Below, one piece after another: positions 1 through 11,961 of a stretch of 64,000 bases of DNA. The position numbers and the translations under genes are program-made. A model generated the notes under the pieces. It ran no database searches. It was not told the origin of the DNA and worked only from the letters and a program-made list of their open reading frames with translations. Numbering within the stretch: the first letter of the stretch is position 1; each line of letters opens with the position of its first letter. The stretch comes from Microplitis mediator (taxonomy: Eukaryota > Arthropoda > Insecta > Hymenoptera > Braconidae), in NCBI RefSeq assembly GCF_029852145.1, contig NC_079975.1:11617264-11681263 (forward strand), in the 5' to 3' direction.

Positions 1-1149
1 CTGAAAAAAAATCTTAACAGTTAAATACGGCACTAGCACTGAACACAAATTTTGAGATAAAAAAAAAAAAACAATAGGAAAAATCTGGTCGCACCAATTG
101 ATATCACTGTAGCACTGAACAAAAAAAAAAACGTTGAATTTTTTTTATTATTTCACTCGGCAGGAAAGATTAATTTTCCTTATATATATATACATGCGTT
201 ACAAATTATGATTGCGATTGATGCAGCTGTCAAGACTTGCTGCAAACAGCGTTGCAAGTTGGATCTGAATAAAGTCAAAGGAATTTGGAAATAGGATATG
301 GGTACAATAGATAAGGGGATCTCTCATCTAGAGACGTTATTAAAATGCATACTCTCCAACGGAAAAATATTGAATAATTGTTAGTTGCAAAAATATGATT
401 TCGATTTTTGCCCCAGTAACGAAAAAAAAAAAAAGCACGAATAATAATTTCATTAAGTGGCGCATATGTCAAAATTTTATTTCTTTCTCCCCTTATAATA
501 AAGTAATAAATACATGTGGGATGTTGCATGGTGACAATCTATAGCAATCTTGACATTTATTATTTATCTAAGAATTTTATGCAATTTCAAAATTTTTTTT
601 TAGCTGAAAAAAAAAAAAGGTACAACAAATTAAAATAAAAAAAAAAAATAGATAGTAAAACAGCTCGATAGTGAAGATGTAATACCGGATGCAATAAAAT
701 CAGTGATTTCGGGTGACCTTGCAAATTTCGAAAAATGTAAAATTATCAATTTTACAGCTAATAACTATTACTATGTAGGAAAAGAGGATGAGAAGGAATA
801 GGATTATCATGAACTTGGTATGGCTGCCATTTTATTTTTGTTGAAAATTAATGTATCTTTCTCCGAATTACTCCAAAAAAAAAAATATGTACATGCAATA
901 AATAGATAAATCTAATGGATCCGCATTGAAAAAAAAATTTTTTTTAATTAATTAAAATATATAAATAGTAGCTTGAAATAAAAATAATGATTGACAAACA
1001 AATTACTATAAAACTTATTTATTTAATCTTTCATTGATTTTAATAATCAAACGTTAATTTATAAATATTAAACTATAAAGACGGGAACATCATAAACGCA
1101 ATTAATAAATTATACAAAAATTAATAATATTTATATATAGCATATTATA
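1..1149. other. AT-rich non-coding stretch
   Basis: No convincing exon was found. The sequence is A/T homopolymer-rich. The only structured piece is the block at 273-321, which resembles the upstream regions of genes A and B. If that block is a promoter, then 1-270 would be the 5' untranslated part of a further minus-strand gene lying off the left edge. This is inference. Confidence 0.5.
273..321 (-). promoter_or_regulatory. Conserved upstream block, copy 1
   Basis: The plus strand reads GGAATTTGG, then GATATG, then AGATAAG in the same order and nearly the same spacing as at 7409-7469 and 3684-3755, which lie upstream of genes B and A. This copy has no gene of the family inside the window, so it probably belongs to a fourth member to the left. 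The match was made by eye. Confidence 0.4.
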
Positions 1150-1890
1150 AATAACATATTTATGATAGATTTACCGTATTTTACTTGAAATGTCCACTTT
1201 AGTATCTTAAAATTACAATTTGTATTGGATCAGTTCAAAAGAAATGTAAATTTACAATATCGATTTTTTTTTATTTCCGAATGAAAATTGTAAATTTGAA
1301 TAATTTTCTTGTAAAAAGTTAAAACATTTTATGGTAATTTTAAAAACAGATCTTTTGTTGTGGTTTTACCAATAATAGCAGTAAAGTAAATCACAAATAT
1401 TTATGATAAATTTACCATCTCATAGTTGAAATGTACACTATAGTATCGTAAAATTACAATTTGTACCAGATAAATGTAAAAAAAAAAATGGAAAATTACA
1501 ATATCAATTTCTTATTCTTAAGAAAATAAGTAATTTTAAATTAGTGTTTGGTGGATATAAAAAAAAAAAAAAAAAAAATTAGTAGTAATTTAGAAATCAA
1601 ATTTTTGCCCAAAATTTACCAACAATTATGGTAAGTTTAATTACACGAATTTATAATAAATTTACCATATTGGTGTTAAAATTTTAACTATACTATTGTA
1701 AAATTACTATACGTATCTGATTCATACGAAAATAATGTAAAATAACAATTTTTTTGTGATTGTACAATTTGAATGTCATTTTTACAGTGAGACATTGTAA
1801 TTTTACGAATATTGTTCACTGTTTAGTTTTACAATACGCTAATTTGTAAATTTCCATAACATATGGTTGGTAAACATATTGGAAATTTAT
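1150..1890. repeat. Tandem repeat, about 245-bp period
   Basis: Three degenerate units start with TTTATRATARATTTACC near 1160, 1401 and 1651 (spacings about 241 and 250). Each then carries a GTAAAATTAC-like segment. The last unit continues to about 1880 with mirrored TGTAATTTTAC words. It ends about 40 bp from the stop codon of gene A. Confidence 0.6.
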
Positions 1891-1927
1891 TATTTCTTTT
1901 TAACAGTGTAGTGCACAAAAATAGATG

Positions 1928-1933
1928 TTTATT
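1928..1933 (-). terminator. Poly(A) signal of gene A
   Basis: AATAAA on the minus strand, 5 bases after the TAG stop of gene A (1941-1939). A signal this close to the stop implies a very short 3' untranslated region. Confidence 0.55.
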
Positions 1934-1938
1934 AATTC

Positions 1939-2482
1939 CTATGCAGCTGCGTCTGGAAGGGCGGGCGGCGTTTCCGACGAAAGTCTGGAAATGAAAAATT
2001 TTATGAATTAAAAGTATGTGAAGGGAAGAGGAGGAAAGATAGGGGAAATTAAAGTGGATACTTACTGTTCGGCGATAATTTTACCGATAGCGATCTTTTC
2101 AAGCTCGGGCCATAACTGCCAAAAGACGTGCATATCCGGAGACTGAAATGACCGCAACGGGGCACTTAAAGTGCGGGCATAAAAAAACGCCCGAGTTCGA
2201 ACCAATGAGCCCTCTGGCTCAAAACGCTCATGAGGAGGAAGACGCGGCTGGACTAATGTGTCGATCTGGTCGCATAGCCACACGCCACGATTCGGGGGTT
2301 GTGGGTCCATCAGCATCCGTAGATATGCCACGATCCGGAGGATAATCTGGAAAGAAATACGTTAATTAAAATAAGAGACAAATTTTAAAGAAATTTTTAA
2401 AGATGTTCAAATATAAGAAACTTACATATATGGACGCGCGATGTCGGCAAAACTCGTTCAACGTTACGCCCTGTCGAAACAT
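1939..2482 (-). CDS. Small spliced gene A, unknown family (127 aa)
   Basis: I do not recognise the product. Three coding exons are seen on the minus strand: 2482-2426 (ATG, 19 codons), 2346-2066 and 1984-1939 (stop TAG). Both introns have GTAAGT donors and pyrimidine-rich CAG acceptors. The first is phase 0 and the second splits a CAR codon in phase 2. An acceptor at 2488-2487, just before the ATG, implies a further intron in the 5' untranslated region. The protein has no signal peptide or membrane segment and looks helical, with the motifs IILR, YLR, LCDQ-I-D, LPP, RTR-FF and KI-EQ. Exon 2 is about 40% identical by eye to that of gene C, and the intron positions match. The exons are much richer in G+C than the flanks. 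Matching splice structure in two diverged copies is the main reason to call a real gene. Confidence 0.75.
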
Positions 2483-3391
2483 AGTGCTAAAAATAAAAGA
2501 AAATGATGAACATAGTGGTATAAAAAAAAAAAAAAATATGATGAATGTACGAATGGGAAATTGTCAGAGAAAGAGGATAGAAATTAAATTTTGGTAGATT
2601 AGTATATGTATATATATAGGTATTTAAAATACATAGGAAGAGGGAAATTTTGAGAATTCCTTTAATTGATATAAGAAATTATTTTCTGCCGGTTGTTAAA
2701 GGTATTTTTAGCTTGAACTTTTATTTTGAATTGATATACAAAAAAAATATATGTTTAAATTTTCAAAAAAAAAAAGAGGATTTTATAGAAGTAAGGAAAT
2801 AGAATATTAAAAGCGAATTAGGAAAAAGGGAGATATATATATATATAAAAAAAAAATAATAATAATAATATTTTAAAGCTTTAACTTTCATATACAAAAC
2901 CTTTAGAATGGGTAATTAAGGGAATATTGAAATTAGATAAGAAATTTTGGATTTTAAAGAAAAGTAAAGTAAAATATTTGGAAGTTTTTATAAAACGAAA
3001 AATGAGAACATATATATATATAAAAAAAAACGTATTTTCTTGTTGGAAGCAAAGATGCTTGAAAAAAAAAACGGACAGTTTAAAAGCATTTTGAATCTTA
3101 GCGTGGAAATTTTGAATTTTTAGGAATAGCTGATCATGATGATTGGAATCTGAGTTTAAGTTACGATTTTTTTTTATCTTTATTATGTTTGCATATAATC
3201 CGTAAAGGTATTTTGAATTCTGTAAGGTATATTGAAAATTTTATTGCTATAAAAGAAAAGAGTAGAGGAAAGCAACTAGTATGAAAAAAAGAAGGAAAGA
3301 AAAGCGGAAGAGTATATTTTTGCTGCGGGCAATAGATAAAAGAAATTTTTTTTAGTTATAGGACGAAAAAAAAAAAAGAGATTACTGTTAC

Positions 3392-3650
3392 CTTATACAG
3401 AGCAAGGAAGTAATTCCGTTTTCTCACACTTGATAATACACTTGTGTACACCAGAATTTTGTTTTCACAGCTGAAGTTTTACGTTTATATTTAATGTTAC
3501 ACTTGTAGGAGACACGAAATTTTTTTTTGCACTTGGGATGAAACACAGTTCGAAAATTTTTACTTTTAATACGCCACGAAATAAGATTTTCGTAAATTTT
3601 CAAATGAAAAAAAAAACAGGAGAGGAAAGAGAGAATTTTTTTTCCCTTCA
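3392..3650 (-). other. Probable 5' untranslated exon of gene A
   Basis: A donor ATAAG|GTAACA lies at 3392/3391. It would join the acceptor at 2488-2487, giving an intron of about 0.9 kb. The exon contains TTACACTTGTA, a word also present in the matching region of gene B. The transcription start is not determined. Confidence 0.4.
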
Positions 3651-3683
3651 AATGCAGCGGCATTGAGAGTCAGAGCGCAAATG

Positions 3684-3755
3684 AAGTCATTTTTTTTTTC
3701 TGACTTCGGAATGCGGTAATATGATATATTTTCGCAAAGATAATAGAACCAGTCG
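3684..3755 (-). promoter_or_regulatory. Conserved upstream block of gene A
   Basis: The plus strand contains GTCATTTTT, CTGACTTCGGAAT, GATAT and AGATAAtAGAACC in an order shared with 7409-7469 upstream of gene B. The surrounding DNA is not conserved, which suggests either a functional element or recent duplication limited to this piece. Confidence 0.5.
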
Positions 3756-3769
3756 ACGGAGTTGAATCT

Positions 3770-6142
3770 CAATTGTAAGACCTTAAACGAGAAGTATAAA
3801 AAAAAAATATTTTTTTTTCTCTCCCTTTTTCACTTTACTGATAAATATTCAACAATAATAAGAAAAATATATCTAAGGAAAATTATAAGTAATAAGTGTC
3901 CCTGATTATTATAATTAATTGTAAAGCCAAAGGCTATAAGATGCATTGGTCAACGTATATGTCTGAATCTAGCATAACTGGTATAAATATTCTTTAAAAT
4001 AAGAAAAAATTACCTTGATATCAATGATAATTTTATGCTCAATACAGCGGAACGAAATTTGTTAAGAAAATAAAGTCTTACCGTATCTGCGCTCTTCAAA
4101 AAAAAAAAAGAGAGAAATAATAATAATAATAATTTTCTCTAGATATCTTCTGAATTATTCAGATACCAACTAAGAGTGGATAGTTGGTTTTATATTTTCA
4201 TGAATTAAAAAAAAAATTTGTTTTTTAAAAAAAAAAAAAAAGTTGTAATGAATATCCCACATCATTGAGTATTTTTCCTTATTTATTAATTAGTGCGGGT
4301 TTCAAATTATAAAAAGAAAAATATTTTTTTTTCTTGATTTTAATGATAATATAATTATATTTAGTAAGGTTATTTTCGCTGGATTTAAGCATACACTGTG
4401 TTAATTAATATTTTAGTATTTATTAATTAGTAAATTAGATAATTTATAATAATTTGTGTAAATTTTCGTATCATTACAAGTTCAGGTTTATCATTTATTT
4501 TGTTTTGAGGTCTCAGCAACCTATGCCTATCCCAGGTTGCGAGTTAATCAAATGGTAATTTCCAAAACTTCGCTGATGTTGATGAATATTATTTTTTTTT
4601 ATTCCATCATTCTCTCCTAAGGAAGATAGAATAATTATTTAGCACATTAAAATTAATCACAAATCTGAATGCCGATTAATTTTCAAAAAAAAATTTTTTT
4701 TTATAGTAATTATAAATTGGAATAAATTAAGGATCTAAACAAGGACCCAATTTTCTTTAAATATTAAATTATTGGATCTGAAGTAATAATTGGAATTAAT
4801 AATAAATTAGAATGAAACGATAAAATTTTCTTTCTCTCCCCTTTATTTTTTTTTCTCGCGAACTTAAATAATTAAAAGTTTATTATGGTCGGGGAAATTA
4901 AAGAATTGGAAGGTTGAATTAATAACAAATCTGAAAACTTCAAATTTTCCAACATTAATTATAAATTTAACATAAGGATGGGTTACAATCCAAGGTTTTA
5001 CTTAATCAATTCGAAATGAAATTAATGGTAGGTCCGGAAATCTCAATATTTTATTTTGGGGTAGTTATTAACTTGAATCAATTTTCTTTTTGGAATAATT
5101 ACAATTTTCGAAACTTACCTTTCTTATTACTCAGGGATGTTTTTCCGACTAATGTTTGATACCTTTATTTTTACGTTTGGACTAAGTACGCATATGGTCG
5201 CGCCCAGAAAAAGAAACGTTGGTTTATAGAAAAAAAATTTTTTTTTATGAATAGAATATCTAAGTCAAATCGAACTTTAACTACAAAAAAAAATATAATA
5301 AAAATTTCCACAAGGGTTGTAAATGTAATTGTTAACACTGACAGTATAATACACGCATGCACAAAGATTTAAACCTTGTTGTTATACACAATCGATGAAT
5401 TGGAAAAAGAATTACCAAAGCTGAGTAGTAATTACGAATAGTTATTGGAATTAATTAGTACTTAAGTACACATAAATAATTATATAAATTGTTCTTTTAA
5501 AAAAAAAAAAAAAAATGTAATAAACTAATCATAGCTTTCAAGTCGTTATCCCTGAAAAAAAAAAAATAATAAAACAGTAAAAATACATATAGGTATGTAC
5601 ATATTTTTTTTTTCTTTTTTTCTCTCTCTCTGAAATACAAAAATATGAAATTTGTGTTATAAACATTAATAATGAACAAAAAAAGGGGTAATTAAAGTAT
5701 AAAATAGCAATCGTTATTTAAATCTAACATATTAAACTAGGAATAATTTCCTTAAAGCTGCACTAAACTAAACGCAATTTTCATTTTTTTTTGTGTTAGG
5801 ATATTTTTTTTTTATCAAAAAAATAGTCAATTATTATTATAAAATTAAAATTATACAATAATTAAGTTGTTATTTGAATTTCTTTTGTCGTGTTGGAAAA
5901 TTTTGAAAAAAATTCTCATTGTAATTAGAAGTCTACAGACTGATAAAATTTTATGTTAGAAAATTTGGTAACTGGAAAAGAAAAAAAAAAAAAACTGTGA
6001 ACTCCCTAAAAATAATATTCAAAATAAAACGATTGAAATGAAATTTTTTGAAATACAAATTAATCTGATGAGTGTGTATTAGTACTGGGATATTATATGA
6101 TCTTAGAAATTTTAAATTATTTTCGCGATAGCATCTTATGCA
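3770..6142. other. AT-rich intergenic stretch
   Basis: Only homopolymer runs and short ATAAT words are seen. No exon-like GC-richer block and no clear mobile-element ends were found. Confidence 0.5.
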
Positions 6143-6574
6143 CTATACGTGACGTGAGAAGAAGGAGCCCAAGAGATTTTGGATGACGTGGAGTATATCC
6201 TCGATGGGACCTAGGTCACCCGGATAATAACAGGGCCGGTTATACTCTTCGAGCGTGATCCTAGCTCGAGAATACTGGTGCACCCGTAACTCGTGGATAC
6301 GCTCGAGATAAGAATAGATGTCACCGAAAACAGCCGGGAGACCGACTATTTTCTCCATCTCGTCCATAAGATCCAGGGCCACCAAAGGGGGATAAAGACC
6401 CTCACATAGCATCCCTAAAATTGCTACGAGCCGTCGGTTAGTCTGAAAAAAAGGGGGGTGCGTTAATAATGTAAGAATTGAAAAAAAGGGGGGGGGGAAA
6501 GGTAAAATACTTACATCCCTCGGAAGCCGGAGAGCACGGTGGTTAAAGTACCGCATAGAAACGAATTCTGGCAT
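6143..6574 (-). CDS. Small spliced gene B, diverged relative of A and C (119 aa)
   Basis: I do not recognise the product. There are two coding exons on the minus strand: 6574-6515 (ATG, 20 codons, phase-0 GTAAGT donor) and 6442-6143 (acceptor TTTTTCAG, TAG stop). An acceptor (TCTGTTTAG) at 6604-6603, before the ATG, implies a 5' untranslated intron as in gene A. The intron happens to stay open, so a naive reading gives 208 residues with a poly-Phe and poly-Pro stretch. The first coding exon has the same length class and phase as in A and C. Exon 2 keeps the pattern R-[LI]-V-A-x-L-x-M-L, then L-x-D-x-[MI]-[DE]-x-[IL]-V and a later R-x-x-L. Beyond that it is diverged and lacks the short third exon. 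It contains CYYPGDLGPIEDIL near the C terminus and no signal peptide. Kinship with A and C rests on position, upstream block and gene structure more than on sequence. Confidence 0.7.
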   Translation of the reverse strand: MPEFVSMRYFNHRALRLPRDVSILPFPPPFFSILTLLTHPPFFQTNRRLVAILGMLCEGLYPPLVALDLMDEMEKIVGLPAVFGDIYSYLERIHELRVHQYSRARITLEEYNRPCYYPGDLGPIEDILHVIQNLLGSFFSRHV

Positions 6575-7179
6575 GTTGCTACTGGTTTCTGCCGCGGGTC
6601 GCCTAAACAGAAAAAGAGGATTAAATGTATTATTCTTTTTGTTCTCTTCACTCGAACAGTTAATGACGTTAATTAATACTGTTGTTGGAATTGCAAATTG
6701 GAACAAGAAAAAAAAGAAGAGAGAGGAAGGAAATGTTTCATTGAAAATAATTTTAATTTTAACTCCCAAAAATAAAATTTATTTTAATGTTGATAATAAC
6801 GGGCAAAATAAAAAAAAAAAAAAGAAAAAAAGGGGGGGCAGAAGAGAAATTTTTTTTCCCAGATCTTGAAATTTTTTTATTTTCTCTATATACATCCAAA
6901 AATAGTTTCAAGATTTTAGTTCGAAAATAGTTAACTAGTAAGTATCCTAGGAATAGATCAATTTTTAACTTTTAACGGCAATTTTTATCTGAAAAAGACT
7001 TATTGTAGATATTCGAGGAAAGATATAAAATATCTGATTTATATATATAAAAATCGTGGATTTTTGGAAGTAGTAAATTAAAAGTATTTCAATTTTAGCT
7101 TTGAGTAGCTAATAGTAAATTGATTTTGGAGGTATGCCTTGATTCAAATTTAAATTAAATTGAAGTGGATAATTATTAC

Positions 7180-7400
7180 CTTGTATTAAGAAGTTTTCAA
7201 ATTTTACGCCCAATGTTGTATGGGAACACAGTTAAAAGTTTTGCACTCTAACACTACACTTGTAACGAGCACGGTTGTTTCAATTTCACATTTATTACCC
7301 TCAAGGCAAAGCACAGGTTACCGTAATTTTGGAGTTTTGAAAAACCAGATAACTAGTGGAAAATTTAGAGTCGCGATCTGATGACGACGGGAATTAGAGA
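7180..7400 (-). other. Probable 5' untranslated exon of gene B
   Basis: A donor ACAAG|GTAATA lies at 7180/7179. It would pair with the acceptor at 6604-6603 to give an intron of about 575 bp. The exon contains CTACACTTGTAACGAGCACG, which resembles the corresponding part of gene A. Confidence 0.4.
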
Positions 7401-7408
7401 TCGAATTA

Positions 7409-7469
7409 AGTCATTTTTCTGACTTCGGAATTTGGTAACGAGATATGTTTACAGCAGATAAGAGAACCA
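7409..7469 (-). promoter_or_regulatory. Conserved upstream block of gene B
   Basis: It shares GTCATTTTT, CTGACTTCGGAAT, GATAT and the AGATAAnAGAACC core with 3684-3755, and GGAATTTGG plus AGATAAG with 273-321. It lies just upstream of the presumed 5' exon. Confidence 0.5.
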
Positions 7470-7939
7470 TTCAGCGGAGATCGAAGCGAACTGCATGTGC
7501 TTGAACAAATTGATGTAAATTTAAATAAAACCTTTTGATTTAAGAAAAGTTTTCGGGAAATTTTCTTTCCTTTCTTTTTCCTAGATGTATAGATTTTTAT
7601 TTTTTTTGATACTTCAGATATGTATGACAATAAGGTCTTTTTTTTATTCGGGTCCCAAGAAAATCTCTTAACCGACGGAGGAAAGAGAAGGAATATTCGG
7701 ATGTATGCTATGATCTAACGATCAATAACATCGCTCGATAAATACCAGTCCTATAAGTAATTTCCCTTCTGTACATGAGTACTGACGCAAGTACGAAATG
7801 GTATAAAACATTTGAATTTTTTTTTATTGTTGCTTAAACTATAAAAGTCACGAAAATTTTTTTAAGATAATTTCCAGTTTATAATTAATTACTCTATTAT
7901 TGTAAAATAATTATCTTACCTCAAGACTTCTGATTAAAA

Positions 7940-9740
7940 AGTTAAATAAAATAATAAGCACCTACCTTGGAATAAACAAAATACACATGATAGGATTAAA
8001 ATTTTGAATGCTTTTTAGTTTAGAATTAATTGTTTTATAATAATATTATAATTATTATATTGTGAAAATTCGGGTTAAAAAGTTAAGGAAAATAATGAAT
8101 GCCTACTTTTGAATCTCGATAGCGTGGGAATCTAATGCAAATGAATTTTTTTATATAAACTATAAATAATATGAGGAAAATTTTAAATGATTTTTGGTCC
8201 AAAATTAATAACTCTATAATTATATTACAACTATAGTACCATAGAATTTTAAATTGGAAAGTTCGGAAAAATAATAAGTGTCTACTTCAGGTTTTGAGCA
8301 GCGTGAAATTTTAGAATAAATAATTTTTTTTTCAGATGAATTATAAATTACATGATAAAACTTTAGATGTTTATTAGTAATAGTAGCTGTCTTATAATTA
8401 TTTTATAATTGTTGTATTTTAGAATTTTGGAAGGAAAAAGTTGGGGGAAATAATAAGCGCCTACTTTTTCGGACAGCGTAAGAATCTAATTCAAATGAAA
8501 TTTTTTTTTAATAAACTATAATTAATATAATTAAAAATTTAAATGATTTTTGGTCCAAAAATTAATAACTCTATAACTATATTACAGCTGTTGTACCACA
8601 GAGCTTTAAGTTAAAAAGTTGAGAAAAATAATAAGTGTCTACTTTCAGATTTTAAGCGGCATTGAATTTTAACATAAATAATTTTTTCCTCTTCAAACAA
8701 ATCATAATTAACATGATTAAACTTTTAAAAAATTTTTAGTTAAAATAAATTGGCTTAAAATCATATTATAATTATTGTATTCTAGAATCTTGAGTCAAAA
8801 AAAAAAATTTTAAGAAAAAATAATAGGCGCCTGTTTTGAATTTTAAGCAGCATAGAATTTTAGAATAAATAATTTTTTTTTCTCAGGCAAATTATAAATG
8901 ATATTATTAAACTTTTAGATGCTTTTTGATCGATAATTAATAAGTAGTAATTAATATAGCAATTACCTTATAATTAGTATATTGTAGAATTTCAAAAAAA
9001 AAGCTAGGAAAATAATAAGCACCCTGTTTTTGAGTTATGGGCAGCGTAAAACTTTAATTCGGATGATTTTTTTTTTGAAAATAAACTATAAATGTTGTGA
9101 TTAAAAATTTTTAATGTCATTATTATATTGTAGGAATTCGGGGTAAAAAGTTAGGAAAATAATAAGGACCTGCTTTTGAATTCTAAACAGTGTAGCAATT
9201 TTATCTAAATGATTTATTTCTGAATAAACTATAAATATTACGGTTAAGCTTTAGAACACTTTTTAGTTAATAATTAATTACCTTATAATAATCTTATAGT
9301 TATTATATTCTAAGACGTCGAATTGAAAAGTTAAGAAAAATAATGAGCGGCTGCTTCCAGATTTTAAGCAGTGGACAATTTTAACTCAACCAATTTTTTT
9401 AGATAAATCATGAATGATATGATTAAATTTCTGAATGCTTGTTAACTCGTAATTAATTCTCCTATAATTATTTTATAATCATTATATTCTAGGGCTTGGA
9501 GTTAAAAAGTTAGGGAATGATAAGAATCACCTGTTTTTGGTTTTCGGGCGACGTAGAACTTTAATTAGGAAATTTTTTTTTAACAAACTATGAATCTTAA
9601 GAGTAAATCTTTTTGATACGTTCAAGTCAATAATTACTTGCCGTTCAATTATTTTAATAGTTATCACATCCTAAAAATTTTAAAGAAAAGTCAAGGGAAA
9701 ACAAAGAGTGTCCGTTTTGGATGCAAAAAGAATTTTTTTT
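7940..9740. repeat. Tandem repeat, about 180-bp period, 11 degenerate units
   Basis: The word AATAATAAGYRCCTAC, or a close variant, recurs near 7952, 8091, 8271, 8451, 8630, 8820, 9011, 9158, 9340, 9519 and 9700. Most spacings are 179-191 bp, with two short units of about 140-147. Each unit also carries AAGTTAGGAAAA before the word, then GCAGCGTAGAATTTTA, an AT homopolymer, ATAAACTATAAAT and TTTTTAGTT-AATTAATT. The array fills the space between genes B and C and has no coding content. Confidence 0.8.
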
Positions 9741-9827
9741 TCTTCTGAAACTTATTTTCTTTCAACCTTATAGATTTTTATTTTTTTTTTACAAAAAAAA
9801 GTAGAAAATATGTATAAAGGATCTTAA

Positions 9828-10398
9828 CTAATCGATTGCGTCTAATACAGCGAGACGGGAAATCGAGGCCCTGAAAAACACATAAAAAAAAAGAGGGAGT
9901 TAAAATTTTTACTTTTGTCTTTCTCGCTATGTTATTTTTATTTTTATTTTTTTTTGAAACTTACTGTTCGCTAAAAATCTTATTGACTGCAATAACTTCA
10001 AGGTCAGATGACAAGCGATGCAGACCTTGGAACTCGGTAGTTCGACGAGGTGTAGCCCCGGGTTGTAGTGTTTGAGCAGTGAAAAATAACCGCGTTCGAA
10101 TGACTGACCCGGACAATTCATATTGCTGACCGGGAGGAAGGCACGAACGAATAAGTTGGTCAACCTGGTCACACAAGAAAACACCCCGTTGCGGAGGATG
10201 TCGATCATAAGTTAGGGTTCGGAGATAAATGAAAACACGGAGGATGATCTGGAGAGTATATAAAATAATAAATATGTAGTAGAAGCTAGGTTTTCAAGAT
10301 AAATCACCAAGTTAGGAAAACAAGAAAATAAAAATGTAACTTACGTCGACAGGAACGAATCGCTCGCAACATTGTTCGAGGGTAAGGGGTTGATCCAT
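9828..10398 (-). CDS. Small spliced gene C, paralogue of gene A (126 aa)
   Basis: I do not recognise the product. Coding exons on the minus strand are 10398-10345 (ATG, 18 codons, donor GAC|GTAAGT), 10248-9965 (donor ACA|GTAAGT) and 9870-9828 (acceptor TTTTTCAG, TAG stop). The first intron is phase 0 and the second phase 2, exactly as in gene A. The motifs are IILR, YLR, PPQRGVFLCDQVDQL, LPP, SVIRTRLFF, LE-IA and KIFSEQ, with a short acidic end. There is no signal peptide or membrane helix. About 40% identity to A over exon 2, with conserved splice sites, argues that both are translated. I see no clear 5' untranslated intron and no copy of the upstream block here, so this copy may be driven differently from A and B. 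Confidence 0.75.
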
Positions 10399-10399
10399 G

Positions 10400-11961
10400 T
10401 TAAAATTTTTTGTTATACTCCACCAGTGTATTAGAACAATTAACTCGGTACAATGAATGATGGCAATGGTAAAAGACATAGAGAGCAGAAAAGATATCGC
10501 GAAAACCGCAGCATCAGCTCAGGAGACTGATAACGACAAGCGGATTGTCGAGACGCACACGTGCAAAATGAAGTATCGGAGGAAAGAAATTAATATGCAG
10601 ATAAGTTATTTCTCTTCTTGAAAAAAATCGAGTAAGTTGCACAGGAAGCACGTGAAATATTAGAAAAATCTAACATTAAAGACCTATTTTATATTTATGA
10701 GAAAGGAATCCGGGAGGAAATTAGAATAAATCTCAAAATTAATTAGAACAATTTTTCTTTATCCTTATTTTTCATACTTCTATTATTTTTTTTTAAATAT
10801 ATACATTATAAATTTTCTTAAATAGTAATTATACATGCGTGAAATTGTGGTTAACAAATTGCATAAAATAGACAGCAAAACATGTACGATTTTAAAAGGA
10901 ATTTTTTTATTATGATTTTAAACTTTTAGAAAAAATATTAAATCCTTCATTAGAATACGACGACATTATATATATTGTCAATTGAGAGGTGTGTTGTTAG
11001 GAATTTTACATTGAAATTTTATGGTTTATAAGCAATTAAGAAATACACCTTTTACAAGTTTTATTTTCAGTCAAAATTGTTGATGAATTTTCAAGATCGC
11101 TTACTAAATTGAGATATACAAGTTAAATTTTAAAAAATAGACATTTTCCGGAAAGTCAAAAAAAAAAATAATAACTTTTTGTTGGAATTTTTAAAAAAAA
11201 AAAAAAAAAAAAAAAAATTCTCTAAAATAAGCGAAACTGCTATTGGAATTTTAAAACCAAACTCTAGAGCTCTAGTAATACCTGGATAAACCAATTTTGT
11301 GGGAGACAATTGGAATTTCATGGTGTTTCACGTACGGAATTCAAAATAATTTTAACAATGCAGCAGTCGCGTGCACCTGGACTATATATATATATATCCT
11401 GGGATTGTAAGAGATACAATAAGATACTTACCTGTAAATTACACGGTAATTAGGAATATTGCACATAATCACTTATGTATAAGGGAGTTAGAGTATCGTA
11501 TCGATTAAATGCGTGGTAAATATTGTCGAATCGATGATATTTTTTGTTGTTGTTCGAATTAAGTAACCGAATCAGTGGGATTGATAGATTAATTCGAAAG
11601 AGGTCAGTTAGGCGGATTTAGAATTTTTTTCCCTCGTACTCTTCGCCATCTCTTTCTCCTTTCCTTTATCCTTTTCGACGCTAATTAAAGAGCATTGAAA
11701 AAACACAGAGTAAAGAAATTATATTTTTTTTTTAGATAAATAGTAAAGTAATAAATAATATTTCGAATAATAGGGTAAATCAATGGAATTATGCACAGTC
11801 ACGATAAATGATAATAATAGGTTTTACTAAATAACAGAGGGTGAAAATGATAAGTTAATAAAATAATTGTGACAAGTATATATGTGAATCGCAAAGTATT
11901 GTAGAATTTTGCTAAGTTACAAAAAGATTTGTTTGAATACAGGACGGAGCGCAAGAATAAA
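10400..11961. other. Intergenic stretch between gene C and the envelope block
   Basis: A minus-strand donor-like TTACAG|GTAAGTATC lies at 11434-11430 and could end a non-coding exon of gene C. Otherwise there are only AT-rich sequence, a short (AT)n at about 11383-11397 and homopolymers. No gag or pol remnant was found before the envelope genes, which matters for their interpretation. Confidence 0.45.

Noticed and set aside
6143..6769. 208-residue unspliced reading of gene B
   Set aside because: It runs through an intron with good splice sites and upstream non-coding sequence, and its Pro/Phe-rich middle is intron translation.
11929..11961. TTG start of the chuvirus-type glycoprotein frame
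   Set aside because: A eukaryotic start at ATG 11962 directly opens a signal peptide; the 11 upstream codons would bury it.
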